Below, piece by piece: positions 47,923-56,974 of a stretch of DNA of 64,000 nt. This DNA comes from Thaumasiovibrio occultus (GTDB lineage Bacteria; Pseudomonadota; Gammaproteobacteria; Enterobacterales; Vibrionaceae), in contig AP023052.1 in assembly GCA_019703815.1 (NCBI GenBank), forward strand, positions 496,001 to 560,000, given 5' to 3'. The notes under the pieces were generated by a model, which was not told the DNA's origin, did no database searches, and was given only the letters and a program-made list of their open reading frames with translations. A program made the position numbers and the translations under genes. The stretch's first letter is position 1, and each line of letters begins with the position of its first letter.

Positions 47923-48466
47923 TAGCCTTAAAAGACAGCGTGGCACCTTTACCGTTGAATTGGCTTTGGTTGCGGGTGTGATGATTTTTGTATTGGCATT
48001 CACTACTGACGTTGTGGTTAATCAATCGATTAAGGGCAAGTTAGATCGAATGTCTTATTCATTGGTGAACGTGTTAAAGGAGCGAACTCAACTTTATTCA
48101 AATGATGACGTGGTTGATGATCTAGAGATTGATCAGCTTTATGACATCGCGCGTGACTCTTTACAGCGAACCATGGGGCAATTTGATAATGCTCTTTTGG
48201 GTATGTATGTGGAGCAACAAAAGTTTACCAATGATGACCAGCCTATAGAGCCCCAAGTAGGCGTGCATCTATTTTCTCGAGGAGCGAATTGCTTACCGCC
48301 AGATACTTTGCGCAGTCAAAGTGATCTTTCCGTGGTAACCACTTTTGACCGACGTGCGATCCTTTATAAAGTGACTCTCTGCTATCAAGGCAATAACTGG
48401 TTTGGGTCTCTAATGGGTGACGATTATGGTCGAATTCGCTCTTACTCTGTGATGTTAGGTCGTTAA
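47900..48466 (+). CDS. tadF: Pseudopilin TadF-like
   Basis: A 188-residue minor pilin with the prepilin motif G15-TFTVE20 (QRGTFTVELALV) and one N-terminal helix, followed by a soluble domain. I chose ATG at 47900; the AGGAG is only one base away from it, so an in-frame GTG at 47909 or 47876 is possible. Any of these keeps the cleavage motif. It overlaps the end of tadE. Confidence 0.85.
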   Translation: MSAVNLSNSLKRQRGTFTVELALVAGVMIFVLAFTTDVVVNQSIKGKLDRMSYSLVNVLKERTQLYSNDDVVDDLEIDQLYDIARDSLQRTMGQFDNALLGMYVEQQKFTNDDQPIEPQVGVHLFSRGANCLPPDTLRSQSDLSVVTTFDRRAILYKVTLCYQGNNWFGSLMGDDYGRIRSYSVMLGR

Positions 48467-48476
48467 GGAGTTTGGT

Positions 48477-49739
48477 ATGAAGCAGTTACCGAAAGCGCAG
48501 AAGGGCACCGCTGCCATTTTATTCGTCATGTTAATTCCTGCGCTGTTTGGTGTCTTGGCACTGAGTATTGAAGGCAGTCGTTACCTTCAGACTCAGGCAC
48601 GTATTTCTGATGTGGCTGAAGTCGCCGGTCTGGCTCTTGCTGCGCACAACAGTGACAACCAAGCAACGAATGAAGCGATTGTTGAGCGCTTTGTGGAAGC
48701 GTTAGTGCCGGATGCACACGATGAGGTCAATATACACATTGTTCGTTTGAGTTGTGAGGAAGTTGAAGGCTGTGGTACGCCTGGAGCCTTTGATGATAAA
48801 GGGACCCGATTCTCTGAGTATCAACTCTCTATTACAACTAGCCATGATAGCTGGTTTCCCAAAAGTGAGGTTAATCCCACTGGCTTTGCTGACGTAGTCG
48901 ATGTCTCTGGTAATGCGGTAGCGCGTAAGTATCAAGGTGAAGCCATTGACGTGGTTTTTGTCGCTGATTTTTCTGGCTCTATGAATTACGACTGGAATGG
49001 ACAAACCAAAATTAGTCGCTTGAAAGAAGTAATGGTGGATGTGGCGGAAGAACTTGAGCGTACCACGGCCGATCGTATTGAAGAAAAAAACACAGTTGGC
49101 TTAGTACCTTATAACTTTTGGACGACGAAGCCTGGCTCAACCTGCTATCAAACTCACCTCGCGAGCCTCTACCCAAGTTCTGATCCACAACGCATAGAGC
49201 AAAATTGGGTATTACATCAAGAAACCGTCGATACCTTGTGGGATGAGAAACCGGGATGCATTGGTTACACAACGCAATATAAAACGTTGGCGCTGAATTC
49301 AGATGTCTCCAACTTTGAAACTGAGATCGAAGCGATGTGGGCCAACAGCGGTACTGCGTCATTTGAAGGTTTGATCTCCGGTGCTCAATTGGCCGCTACT
49401 GGGGACAACCCGCGCCGATTGATTGTGATCTTATCTGACGGTGTAGATTGGAATCCGCACCCTTGGTATCGCCGTTGGCACATGACACAGCTGATCAATT
49501 CAGGCCTATGCGATGAAATTCGCACCACCTTGGATGCGCAGATCACCTCATTTGGTAAAGAGGTGCAATCGAAAATCGCGGTCATTGGGTTGGATTACGA
49601 TGTTGAAGCTGATCCTAATCTCGCGAGCTGTGCGGGCAGTGACAATGTGTTTACTGCATCCGATATGGATGAGGTGAGCAGCAAGTTACTCGAGTTGATC
49701 ACTGAAGAGATTGGTCGATTGTATGACAGGAATTACTAA
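48477..49739 (+). CDS. tadG: TadG-like protein with von Willebrand factor A domain
   Basis: A 420-residue protein with an N-terminal TadG/TadE-like helix (QKGTAAILFVMLIPALFGVLAL), then a vWA domain whose MIDAS motif DFSGSM lies near 163-168, with later TxxFEG and ILSDGVDW segments. vWA domains bind ligands through a metal ion, so this could be an adhesive or anchoring part of the machine. Four or more cysteines in the vWA insert may pair. ATG 48477 has an AAGGAG site. Confidence 0.9.
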   Translation: MKQLPKAQKGTAAILFVMLIPALFGVLALSIEGSRYLQTQARISDVAEVAGLALAAHNSDNQATNEAIVERFVEALVPDAHDEVNIHIVRLSCEEVEGCGTPGAFDDKGTRFSEYQLSITTSHDSWFPKSEVNPTGFADVVDVSGNAVARKYQGEAIDVVFVADFSGSMNYDWNGQTKISRLKEVMVDVAEELERTTADRIEEKNTVGLVPYNFWTTKPGSTCYQTHLASLYPSSDPQRIEQNWVLHQETVDTLWDEKPGCIGYTTQYKTLALNSDVSNFETEIEAMWANSGTASFEGLISGAQLAATGDNPRRLIVILSDGVDWNPHPWYRRWHMTQLINSGLCDEIRTTLDAQITSFGKEVQSKIAVIGLDYDVEADPNLASCAGSDNVFTASDMDEVSSKLLELITEEIGRLYDRNY

Positions 49740-49755
49740 ACTGGTGGGAGTGAAT

Positions 49756-50382
49756 ATGCGTAGATTACTGTTGAGTGTCACGTTGCTACTGAGTTGTATT
49801 ACATCGTACGCATGGGGATCGTCAGCACAGTTCAAGTGCAGTTTGCCGGGAAAAACATACCATTTAACCTTATCAGTTGAAGAGGCAGTACAAGTGCAGG
49901 TTAATGACGGCAGCTTTCTACAGCGTAGTCAGGCGATAGATATTCAGCCTTATCACCACTTTTTATTAGAGCAGTTAATTGCGCTTGGGGTGGGTGAAGG
50001 CTGCGCGCGGATCTTGCTTGAAAGCACGCATGTTCGCAAAATCTCTGACACTGAACTGCATGTCTATTTCGATTTTGATCGCTACACCTTGCGCCCTGAA
50101 ACGCGCCAAGCATTACTGCAATATCTGCCGACATTAATGGCAAGCCCTGAGGTCATTTTGGAAGGGCATACTGATAACCGCGGCTCAGAAGCCTACAACA
50201 AAACCTTAGGCTTAGAGCGGGCCCAGAGTGTGGCGCACTTTTTGGTACAGCAGGGGATTGAGCCGAGAGAAGTTCGCACCATTAGTTTGGGTGAGCAAGC
50301 GCCCAAAGACAGCAACAATAATGCAGCCGGTCGTCAGTACAATCGTCGCGTCGAGGTAAAATGGGTGCTACCTCAATCGTAA
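49756..50382 (+). CDS. Tad-locus OmpA-family protein
   Basis: A 208-residue precursor with a signal peptide (cleavage near AWG-SSA), a short Cys-containing N-terminal part and a C-terminal OmpA-like peptidoglycan-binding domain (YFDFDRYTLRPE, LEGHTDNRGSEAYNKTLGLERA, NRRVEVKW). It starts 16 bp after tadG and would tether the pilus base to peptidoglycan. OmpA-like genes close Tad loci in several Vibrionaceae. Confidence 0.9.
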   Translation: MRRLLLSVTLLLSCITSYAWGSSAQFKCSLPGKTYHLTLSVEEAVQVQVNDGSFLQRSQAIDIQPYHHFLLEQLIALGVGEGCARILLESTHVRKISDTELHVYFDFDRYTLRPETRQALLQYLPTLMASPEVILEGHTDNRGSEAYNKTLGLERAQSVAHFLVQQGIEPREVRTISLGEQAPKDSNNNAAGRQYNRRVEVKWVLPQS

Positions 50383-50645
50383 ACCGCGACTTCAATCATT
50401 CACGGCGGTACCTGTGTCAACGCGCCTCTCCTTGTGAGGCATTGAGAAGTAGGGAATTGGGAAGCAGGGAATCAAGACGTTGGTACTCTAGACTTTGGTA
50501 TTTTAGGCATTGGTAGTCGAGCCTTTGATCATCGAGATGCAGTGAAATCGCCAGCGGTTAGTGTTTTGCTTGGGAACTAACGATGAAGCGCTGTATCTAA
50601 CCTCGAGAATTACGCAGCATTTCGATAAATTCTGAGGAGCTTGCA
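50383..50645. other. Low-complexity spacer after the Tad locus
   Basis: No gene is seen. A small hairpin (GCCTC / GAGGC) without a T-run follows the OmpA-like gene at about 50423. From 50445 to 50525 there are loose repeats (AAGTAGGGAATTGGG, AAGCAGGGAATC; TTTGGTATTTTAGGCATTGGTAG) like degenerate tandem arrays. Confidence 0.45.
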
Positions 50646-51335
50646 ATGAAAAAATGGTTAATGGCGTCGGTTATTGTGTTATTGAGTCCGCCAGTATGGG
50701 CGCAGTCGCCAGAGTTCCCTCATGTTGAGGTTCAAGGTTTTGGTGAAGTGCAAATGGCGCCAGATCGCGCCATGTTCTCGGTCGAGGTAAGGAAAACGGC
50801 GGAGACGGCTGCGGACGCAAAACAATTGGCGGATAAAGCTGTTGCGGCGTTCCTCGATAGGCTCGATAAAGAAGGCGTGAAGCGCGAGCAGATCACCAGT
50901 GCGAATTTGCAGCTGTATCCGGAATATCAAACCGACGATAACAACCGCAGAGAGCAGGTAGGGTATTACGCTAGCCGTCGTATCACGGTTGATATGATCA
51001 CACTGGATAAACTCAACAGCTATCTTGATGCGGCGTTAGGCGATGGCATTGATGCGGTGAGTCAGATCAGCATGAAAGTGGCTGACGATGAGGCGTTTCG
51101 CCATCAAGCGCGTCAGTTAGCCATCACGGATGCGATTGAAAAAGCGAATTCCCTTGCTGACGGTTTTGGTATGGATGTGGATGGGGTGTGGAAAATCACT
51201 TATCGTTCGGCATCACCCATGCCGGTAATGCGTAGCATGGCGTTGGAGTCGAATGCGGCTGATGTAAGCGCCACATACCAAGACGCCTCATTGACCGTAG
51301 ACGATCAAGTCTCAGTGATCTTTAAACTGAAATAG
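50646..51335 (+). CDS. yggE: SIMPL/DUF541 periplasmic protein (YggE-like)
   Basis: A 229-residue precursor with a signal peptide (cleavage VWA-QSP, residue 19) and the SIMPL domain: HVEVQGFGEVQMAPDRAMFSVEV, then the repeat LAITDAIEKANSLADGFGMDVDGVWKI. E. coli YggE is linked to lower oxidative stress. It is next to serA-rpiA as in E. coli, where argP lies between. The ATG at 50646 has a GAGGAG site. Confidence 0.92.
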   Translation: MKKWLMASVIVLLSPPVWAQSPEFPHVEVQGFGEVQMAPDRAMFSVEVRKTAETAADAKQLADKAVAAFLDRLDKEGVKREQITSANLQLYPEYQTDDNNRREQVGYYASRRITVDMITLDKLNSYLDAALGDGIDAVSQISMKVADDEAFRHQARQLAITDAIEKANSLADGFGMDVDGVWKITYRSASPMPVMRSMALESNAADVSATYQDASLTVDDQVSVIFKLK

Positions 51336-51363
51336 CCGCCGGGCTTGGAAACAGTGCCCAAAC

Positions 51364-51396
51364 AAAAAGGCTTGCCATGACGGCAAGCCTTTTTTG
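51364..51396. terminator. Bidirectional terminator between yggE and serA
   Basis: The stem AAAAAGGCTTGCC / GGCAAGCCTTTTT with a short loop has T-runs on both strands. The genes converge here. Confidence 0.9.
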
Positions 51397-51417
51397 ATCA
51401 CTCTAGAGCGGCGAGTC

Positions 51418-52647
51418 TTAGTGCAAGATACGCGCGCGGATGGTGCCTTCGATCGCTTTAAGCTGCTCTAGCGCTTCCGCTGAACGCTCGGTTTCTACGT
51501 CGATTACCACGTAACCAATCTCCGCACCTGTTTGCAGGTATTGCGCGGCAATGTTGATGCCTTGCTCAGCAAAGATGGTGGTGATTTGGTTCAAAATACC
51601 TGGGCGGTTTTCGTGGATGTGTAGCAAACGTGAACAATCACGGTGCTCAGGCAGTGACACCTCTGGGGTATTTACTGATGACAAGGTTGAACCATTGTCA
51701 GAGTATTTCACCAGCTTGCCAGCCACTTCTACGCCGATGTTCTCTTGCGCTTCTTGGGTTGAACCACCGATGTGCGGCGTTAGCAGCACGTTGTCGAACT
51801 CGATCAATGGAGACTCAAACGCATCTTTGTTGGTTTTTGGCTCAACTGGGAATACGTCGATTGCCGCGCCTGCAAGGTGCTTGCGTTTTAGTGCATCGCA
51901 CAGCGCATCGATATCAACCACAGTACCGCGAGCGGCGTTGATAAATACCGCGCCTGGCTTCATGCGATCAAACTCAGCAGCACCAATCATGTTCTGGGTT
52001 TCTGGGGTTTCTGGCACGTGCAGCGAAATCACGTCACACTTATTAAGTAGCTCTGTCATTGAGAAGACTTGGGTAGCGTTACCCAAAGAGAGCTTGCTTT
52101 CGATATCGTAGTAGTAAACACGCATACCCAGGTTTTCAGCCAAGATGCTGAGCTGAGTACCGATGTGACCGTAACCGATGATACCGAGCTTTTTGCCACG
52201 GGCTTCAAACGATTGATCCGCAGATTTCAACCATGCGCCACGGTGTGCGAGGGCATTTTTCTCTGGGATCCCACGCAGTAGCAAAATGATTTGGCCTAGT
52301 ACGAGCTCGGCGACTGAGCGCGTGTTTGAGAATGGGGCGTTGAATACCGGAATGCCGCGCTTCATTGCTGCGCCTAAATCAACTTGGTTGGTACCAATAC
52401 AGAAACAACCTACGGCAGCCAATTTCGGGGCGTTGGCAAAGACTTTTTCAGTCAGCTGAGTGCGTGAGCGAAGGCCCACGAAATGCGCGTCTTTGATCGC
52501 TTCTAGCAGTTCATCTTCTGCCAAGGAGCCTTTGTGATACTCGATATTGTTGTAACCCGCCGCTTTGAGAACCTCAACAGCTGAAGGGTGTAAACCTTCT
52601 AATAGGAGAATCTTAATTTTGTCTTTATCGAGAGAGAATTTTGTCAT
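51418..52647 (-). CDS. serA: D-3-phosphoglycerate dehydrogenase
   Basis: First enzyme of serine synthesis. The 409 residues hold the NAD-binding LGIIGYGHIGTQLSILAENLGM, the catalytic Arg/Glu/His region (NAARGTVVDI, LLTPHIGGST) and a C-terminal ACT domain (RPGILNQITTIFAEQGINIAAQYLQT) for serine feedback inhibition. It has its own promoter region, 241 bp, separate from rpiA. Confidence 0.98.
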   Translation of the reverse strand: MTKFSLDKDKIKILLLEGLHPSAVEVLKAAGYNNIEYHKGSLAEDELLEAIKDAHFVGLRSRTQLTEKVFANAPKLAAVGCFCIGTNQVDLGAAMKRGIPVFNAPFSNTRSVAELVLGQIILLLRGIPEKNALAHRGAWLKSADQSFEARGKKLGIIGYGHIGTQLSILAENLGMRVYYYDIESKLSLGNATQVFSMTELLNKCDVISLHVPETPETQNMIGAAEFDRMKPGAVFINAARGTVVDIDALCDALKRKHLAGAAIDVFPVEPKTNKDAFESPLIEFDNVLLTPHIGGSTQEAQENIGVEVAGKLVKYSDNGSTLSSVNTPEVSLPEHRDCSRLLHIHENRPGILNQITTIFAEQGINIAAQYLQTGAEIGYVVIDVETERSAEALEQLKAIEGTIRARILH

Positions 52648-52822
52648 CGGTTTTCGTCCTTAAAAACATGCTAAGCGAGTTGCAATCTTCCACTGTGGGG
52701 CGTTGTTATTGGGGAGTGAGTACTCTCTTTTTTGGCGCGTCTACAGCTGCGTTAACGATTGCGTTCACACAAAATAACAAAATTCTCGCAACTATGGTAA
52801 GGATTTTCCGCTATATCGCATA

Positions 52823-52846
52823 AAAAAACGGCACTGTTGTGCCGTT
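52823..52846 (-). terminator. Terminator of rpiA
   Basis: On the minus strand the stem AACGGCAC / GTGCCGTT with a four-base loop is followed by a T-run. Confidence 0.87.
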
Positions 52847-52888
52847 GATGTTTTTGGTTTTTCAGCGACTTGGCTGGGAAGGCTAGAA

Positions 52889-53548
52889 TTACTTAGCCTT
52901 TTTCACCACGCCTTCTGGGGTGCCCATCAGTAGGACATCGGCACCGCGCGCGGCAAACAAACCGACAGTGACCACACCTGCAAGGGCATTGATCGCTTTT
53001 TCCATCTCTTTTGGCTCGGTGATTTGCATGTTGTGAACATCAAGAATGATGTTGCCGTTATCGGTGATCACACCTTCACGGTAAACCGGATCGCCGCCCA
53101 GTTTCAGAAGCTCACGGGCAACATAAGAGCGCGCCATTGGGATCACTTCAACAGGCAATGGGAATTGGCCTAGAACGTCAACGTCTTTCGTGTTGTCCAC
53201 GATACAAATGAATTTCTCGGCAATCGCTGCCACGATCTTTTCGCGGGTCAGTGCCGCACCGCCGCCTTTGATCATATCGAACTCGCCGTTGATTTCATCA
53301 GCGCCATCGACATAGATGTCTAGTGATGCCACATCGTTTGCATCAAAGACTTCAATACCCAGCTCTTCCATACGTTCGGTTGACGCGACAGAGCTTGAAA
53401 CTGCCCCTTTAATTTCGTCTTTCATGGTTGCAAGCGCATCAATAAAGTGGTTCACGGTTGAACCTGTGCCTACGCCCACAATACTGCCAGGTTGTACGTA
53501 TTCCAGTGCAGCCCAGCCAGCAGCTTTTTTCATTTCGTCTTGGGTCAT
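52889..53548 (-). CDS. rpiA: Ribose-5-phosphate isomerase A
   Basis: Interconverts ribose 5-phosphate and ribulose 5-phosphate. The 219-residue protein shows [15 protein letters not shown], the [27 protein letters not shown] region and the catalytic Asp/Lys. I chose ATG at 53548 ([12 protein letters not shown]) over an in-frame start at 53560; the length matches E. coli RpiA. The neighbour serA is the conserved one. Confidence 0.98.
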   Translation of the reverse strand: MTQDEMKKAAGWAALEYVQPGSIVGVGTGSTVNHFIDALATMKDEIKGAVSSSVASTERMEELGIEVFDANDVASLDIYVDGADEINGEFDMIKGGGAALTREKIVAAIAEKFICIVDNTKDVDVLGQFPLPVEVIPMARSYVARELLKLGGDPVYREGVITDNGNIILDVHNMQITEPKEMEKAINALAGVVTVGLFAARGADVLLMGTPEGVVKKAK

Positions 53549-53623
53549 TGTTGTCTCCAACGCATTACATCGATAGCAAGATTAGCAAGTTGGCGGCGAT
53601 TATAACCTAGCTAAACGTTTTCG

Positions 53624-54235
53624 TCAGTGTTTCTCCGTCACGTTATGGACGTGCCAGTGCCATAACTGTGATGGGGTCAGGATCTGCGGCAGGGGGACAT
53701 CCCAGCTTTCTGTTGGTATCTGTTCGACGAGTTGGCAGTCGTGCGCTAAGCCGACGATATCAAGCTTAGATTGCTGGGCGAGAGTGCGATCATAGTAGCC
53801 ACCGCCCATGCCGAGGCGATTACCTGAGCGATCAAACGCCACTAAGGGAGTCAGGATCATATCAATGCGTGAAAGTGGGCAGACATGGCGAACGTCCAAC
53901 ACGGGCTCGGCGATGCCGTAGCGGTTGTGCTGCATGGGCGTGTGGCGTTGATAGCGCAAGAATAGCAGGTGGCCGGGTGTAAAAGGATGCAGTACCGGTA
54001 AATAGATGTGCTTGCCCTGTTGCCATAGCCACTCGATGAGAGGCATCGGATCGAGCTCACCATCATTGGCTAGATACAACGCGATATGTTGCGGCGCGCT
54101 AAACAGAGCGCTGTCTTTGGCCTGTTGCACGAGATCTGCGGCCGCTCGTTGTTGCTCGGTTTGATTTAATGATTGGCGACGCTGGCGGATCAGTTGGCGC
54201 AATGCCTTGCGTGGCTCGGGGGAAGTCGTGTCCAT
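53624..54235 (-). CDS. ygfA: 5-formyltetrahydrofolate cyclo-ligase
   Basis: Converts 5-formyl-THF to 5,10-methenyl-THF with ATP. The 203-residue protein begins MDTTSPEPRKALRQLIRQRR and has the ATP-binding RLGMGGGYYDRTLA motif. An in-frame start at 54286 is less likely; the ATG at 54235 follows AAGGAC. It lies downstream of the 6S RNA gene, an arrangement conserved from E. coli, where the two are cotranscribed. Confidence 0.95.
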   Translation of the reverse strand: MDTTSPEPRKALRQLIRQRRQSLNQTEQQRAAADLVQQAKDSALFSAPQHIALYLANDGELDPMPLIEWLWQQGKHIYLPVLHPFTPGHLLFLRYQRHTPMQHNRYGIAEPVLDVRHVCPLSRIDMILTPLVAFDRSGNRLGMGGGYYDRTLAQQSKLDIVGLAHDCQLVEQIPTESWDVPLPQILTPSQLWHWHVHNVTEKH

Positions 54236-54491
54236 GGTTCGTCCTTGCTCGACCTGCCGCTTTGGCCTGTTGCGCGAATTCAGCACAGGCTGAAGATCGC
54301 AAGAGCAAAAGCGCGAGGATGATTACTTATCGGTCATAATGCCTGATTAAGCGGAATTTGGGTATGCACAAAGCTGGGTTGACGCAGCGCTGAGGCTAAG
54401 AAGGGCAGTGATAGGGGTGATAAAATCTAACTATGGGATAGACGACCACCAAGTGATGGCATAGCCGTGGTGCGAAACTAATGAGGGAAAG

Positions 54492-54674
54492 GGGACCCCA
54501 GAGTGCCGTTGCAGATGGATGGCCCTTGAACCAGATGTTCAAGGTGGACCGGCAACATCAACCGTAGGCTTCTCAGTCGTGCTGAGCATGCTCAATAGCT
54601 GATAAAAGCAAGTCCTGGGTATTTGCTTATCGGCTCGGGGACGTTCATCCGCTGACGTACACCCCAGGGTAAAT
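54492..54674 (-). ncRNA. ssrS: 6S RNA
   Basis: The minus strand reads as 6S RNA, which binds sigma-70 holoenzyme in stationary phase. The two ends can form the closing stem (ACCCTGGGGTG with CACTCTGGGGT, all pairs including G-U). Conserved blocks follow in order: CCCCGAGCCGATA, TGAGCATGCTC, GAGAAGCCT and CACCTTGAAC...GGTTCAAGGG. Position between zapA and ygfA matches E. coli. The 5' end is about 54671 and the 3' end about 54492-54497. A possible promoter (TTGCGC, 18 bp, TAATAG) lies within the zapA end. Confidence 0.9.
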
Positions 54675-54677
54675 CTA

Positions 54678-54983
54678 TTAGTTTCGCGGCAAGACTGAGC
54701 GCAAAGAGCGGTTCAGCTTATCTTCCATTTGGCCTAAGCGATTGGTCAATTCCCAATCCGTGCCTTGGCGCGCTTTCTTTTCGTCTTGCAATTCGTGACA
54801 GATATTCAACGCGGCGAACATCAATAGCTGTTCGGTGTTGGTGATCTTGCTACGCTCTGCCAGTGCTTGCAAGCGTGAGTCGAACTCGTTAGCAGCAGCA
54901 ACAAGTGCTTGCTCTTGTCCGCTCGGGCAATTCACTTTCAGTGATTTCCCCATAATTTTAATGTCAATGGCTTGCATGCTCAT
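54678..54983 (-). CDS. zapA: Cell division protein ZapA
   Basis: ZapA cross-links FtsZ filaments at the division ring. The 101 residues include an N-terminal beta strand region (AIDIKIMGKSLKVNCP) and a C-terminal coiled coil. TNTEQLLMFAALNICHEL is the family signature. The gene stops just before the 6S RNA gene. The start is ATG at 54983. Confidence 0.95.
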   Translation of the reverse strand: MSMQAIDIKIMGKSLKVNCPSGQEQALVAAANEFDSRLQALAERSKITNTEQLLMFAALNICHELQDEKKARQGTDWELTNRLGQMEDKLNRSLRSVLPRN

Positions 54984-55204
54984 GCGTATCGATACTCCCG
55001 ACAGCGTTCCTTATCTGCTGCGATGGACAGACTATAGAAAATGCTTGATGAGGAATCAAGACCTGAGGCCTTTGTTTGTGAGGGATCTGAACTGATTTGA
55101 CAGTAATTGAGCAGCTTGCCCGAAACATAGCCACTCGAGGTTAGCGCGGCGTTAGGGGAAGTGGTAGCATGCAAGGTTAACTGAGATAAAAAAAGAGAAA
55201 TCCC

Positions 55205-55780
55205 ATGAGCGAAGTTCAACTCCCTCAATACCTAGCATTGGCCTCTAGTTTGCAGCAACACAATTTCCCGATTTCACCGGCTGAATTGCAAGGTTTGCTG
55301 ACGGGGCTTATCTGTGGTGGTCATCCGTTTGATGATAAAAGCTATTTGGCTGCAGTGGCCGATTTCGCGAATGACGGTCAAGGGCTGAGCGACGAAGCGC
55401 AAGAGGTGGTCACCCTGCTGTTTACGCTGGCATCGACCCAACTTACTGCTGACGAGCTGGCGTTTAGTTTGTTGCTGCCTGATGACGATGCACAATTGGT
55501 TGAACGTGCAGAGGCTTACAGCGATTGGGCGAGTGCGTTTTTGACTGGCATGGGATTGATGAATTTGAATGCCAAGTCATTGTCTGAGGATGTCACGGAA
55601 GCGCTGGGCGATCTGCAAGAGATGGCGCAGCTGGGTGTCGATGAAGATGACGATATGGGCGAGCAAGCCCAATTGTTCGAGCAAGTGGTGGAGCATACAC
55701 GCATGTGTGTGATGACCTGTTTTGCTGAGCTAGGACAGCGTCCTGCACAAGGCCCAGCTAGCAGTGAAACACTACACTGA
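55205..55780 (+). CDS. ygfB: UPF0149 protein YgfB
   Basis: A 191-residue acidic, helical protein with ISPAELQGLLTGLICGG and DWASAFLTGMGL, both family features. In Pseudomonas a YgfB homologue affects beta-lactamase regulation; the general function is open. It diverges from zapA. In E. coli pepP follows ygfB, but here ubiH does, 23 bp on. Confidence 0.93.
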   Translation: MSEVQLPQYLALASSLQQHNFPISPAELQGLLTGLICGGHPFDDKSYLAAVADFANDGQGLSDEAQEVVTLLFTLASTQLTADELAFSLLLPDDDAQLVERAEAYSDWASAFLTGMGLMNLNAKSLSEDVTEALGDLQEMAQLGVDEDDDMGEQAQLFEQVVEHTRMCVMTCFAELGQRPAQGPASSETLH

Positions 55781-55803
55781 TTGAGCGTTGTCCAAGGAGG
55801 GGT

Positions 55804-56973
55804 ATGAAGCAATTTGATATTGTGATCAGCGGCGGCGCAATGGCGGGTGGCACCTTAGCCCTTGCCATTGCGCGTTTATATCCGCATCTATCGGTGGCGG
55901 TGGTTGAAGCGCAAACGCCCGATTCTGCCGCGCATCCTGGGTTTGATGCCCGCAGTATCGCCTTGGCGCAAGGCTCTGTCGCGAAACTGAAAACTTGGGG
56001 ATTGTGGCCATTGCTATCGGCCAACGCCGAGCCGATTGAACATATTCATGTCTCCGACCAAGGCCATTTCGGCTTAACCCGCATGGCAGCGAGCGATATC
56101 GGTCACGATGCGCTAGGTTATGTCGTCGAGCTTGCCACCGTGGGGCAAGCCTATCACCAAGCACTGTCAGCGAATGCCAATATTCATTATTTACTACCCG
56201 ACAGCTTAGCCTCGAGTGAGGCAACGCCTGAGGGCGTGCGTTTGACCACCCGCAGCGGCGAAGTGCTGAGCGCAAAATTGCTGGTGGTGGCCGATGGCGC
56301 ACAATCGGCGATGGCCACCGCGCTCAATCTCAATGAAACCACGCATGACATGGAGCAAGTGGCACTGATCGCTAACGTCGAGACGGCGGTTGCTCATCAA
56401 TCCCGTGCGTTTGAGCGCTTTACCGCTGATGGTCCACTGGCTTTGTTGCCGATGAGCCAAGGACGCAGTTCGTTAGTCTGGTGTTTGCCACCGGAGAAAG
56501 CGAACGCGATGCTGGCGCTGCCTGAAGCGCAGTTTTTAGCTGAGCTGCAACGTGCGTTTGGCTGGCGATTAGGTGCGCTGACGCGGGTTGGCAAGCGTGA
56601 TAGCTATCCGTTAACCGTGCGACATCGCCCTCAGGTGATTGCGCATCATGCGGTGGTGATCGGCAATGCCGCTCAAACCTTACACCCGATAGCGGGGCAG
56701 GGCTTTAACCTTGGTTTGCGCGATGTTGCGGGCCTATTGCAATGCTTGGCGTTTGATTTCCCGCTGGGATCGCCGGCGATGCTTAATCACTATCAAGATA
56801 GCCGAGCCAGTGATCGCCAGCGCACATTAGCGATGACCAGTGGCTTAGTGGGGCTATTTTCAAATGATGCACTGCCATTAGCAGCGCTAAGAAATGCCGG
56901 TTTGTTGATGATGGGGACCTGTTCAGCGGCCAAACGCCCGCTGCTCAAGCAAGCCATAGGATGGACGAAGTAG
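55804..56973 (+). CDS. ubiH: 2-octaprenyl-6-methoxyphenol hydroxylase UbiH
   Basis: FAD monooxygenase of ubiquinone synthesis (C1 hydroxylation). The 389-residue protein has the dinucleotide fold IVISGGAMAGGTLAL, an Arg-containing DARSIAL region and the FAD motif GNAAQTLHPIAGQGFNLG; the Asn there instead of Asp is the known UbiH variant. The GTATGAAGC start follows AAGGAGGGGT. It is one base before ubiI, so the two are one operon. Confidence 0.96.
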   Translation: MKQFDIVISGGAMAGGTLALAIARLYPHLSVAVVEAQTPDSAAHPGFDARSIALAQGSVAKLKTWGLWPLLSANAEPIEHIHVSDQGHFGLTRMAASDIGHDALGYVVELATVGQAYHQALSANANIHYLLPDSLASSEATPEGVRLTTRSGEVLSAKLLVVADGAQSAMATALNLNETTHDMEQVALIANVETAVAHQSRAFERFTADGPLALLPMSQGRSSLVWCLPPEKANAMLALPEAQFLAELQRAFGWRLGALTRVGKRDSYPLTVRHRPQVIAHHAVVIGNAAQTLHPIAGQGFNLGLRDVAGLLQCLAFDFPLGSPAMLNHYQDSRASDRQRTLAMTSGLVGLFSNDALPLAALRNAGLLMMGTCSAAKRPLLKQAIGWTK

Positions 56974-56974
56974 A

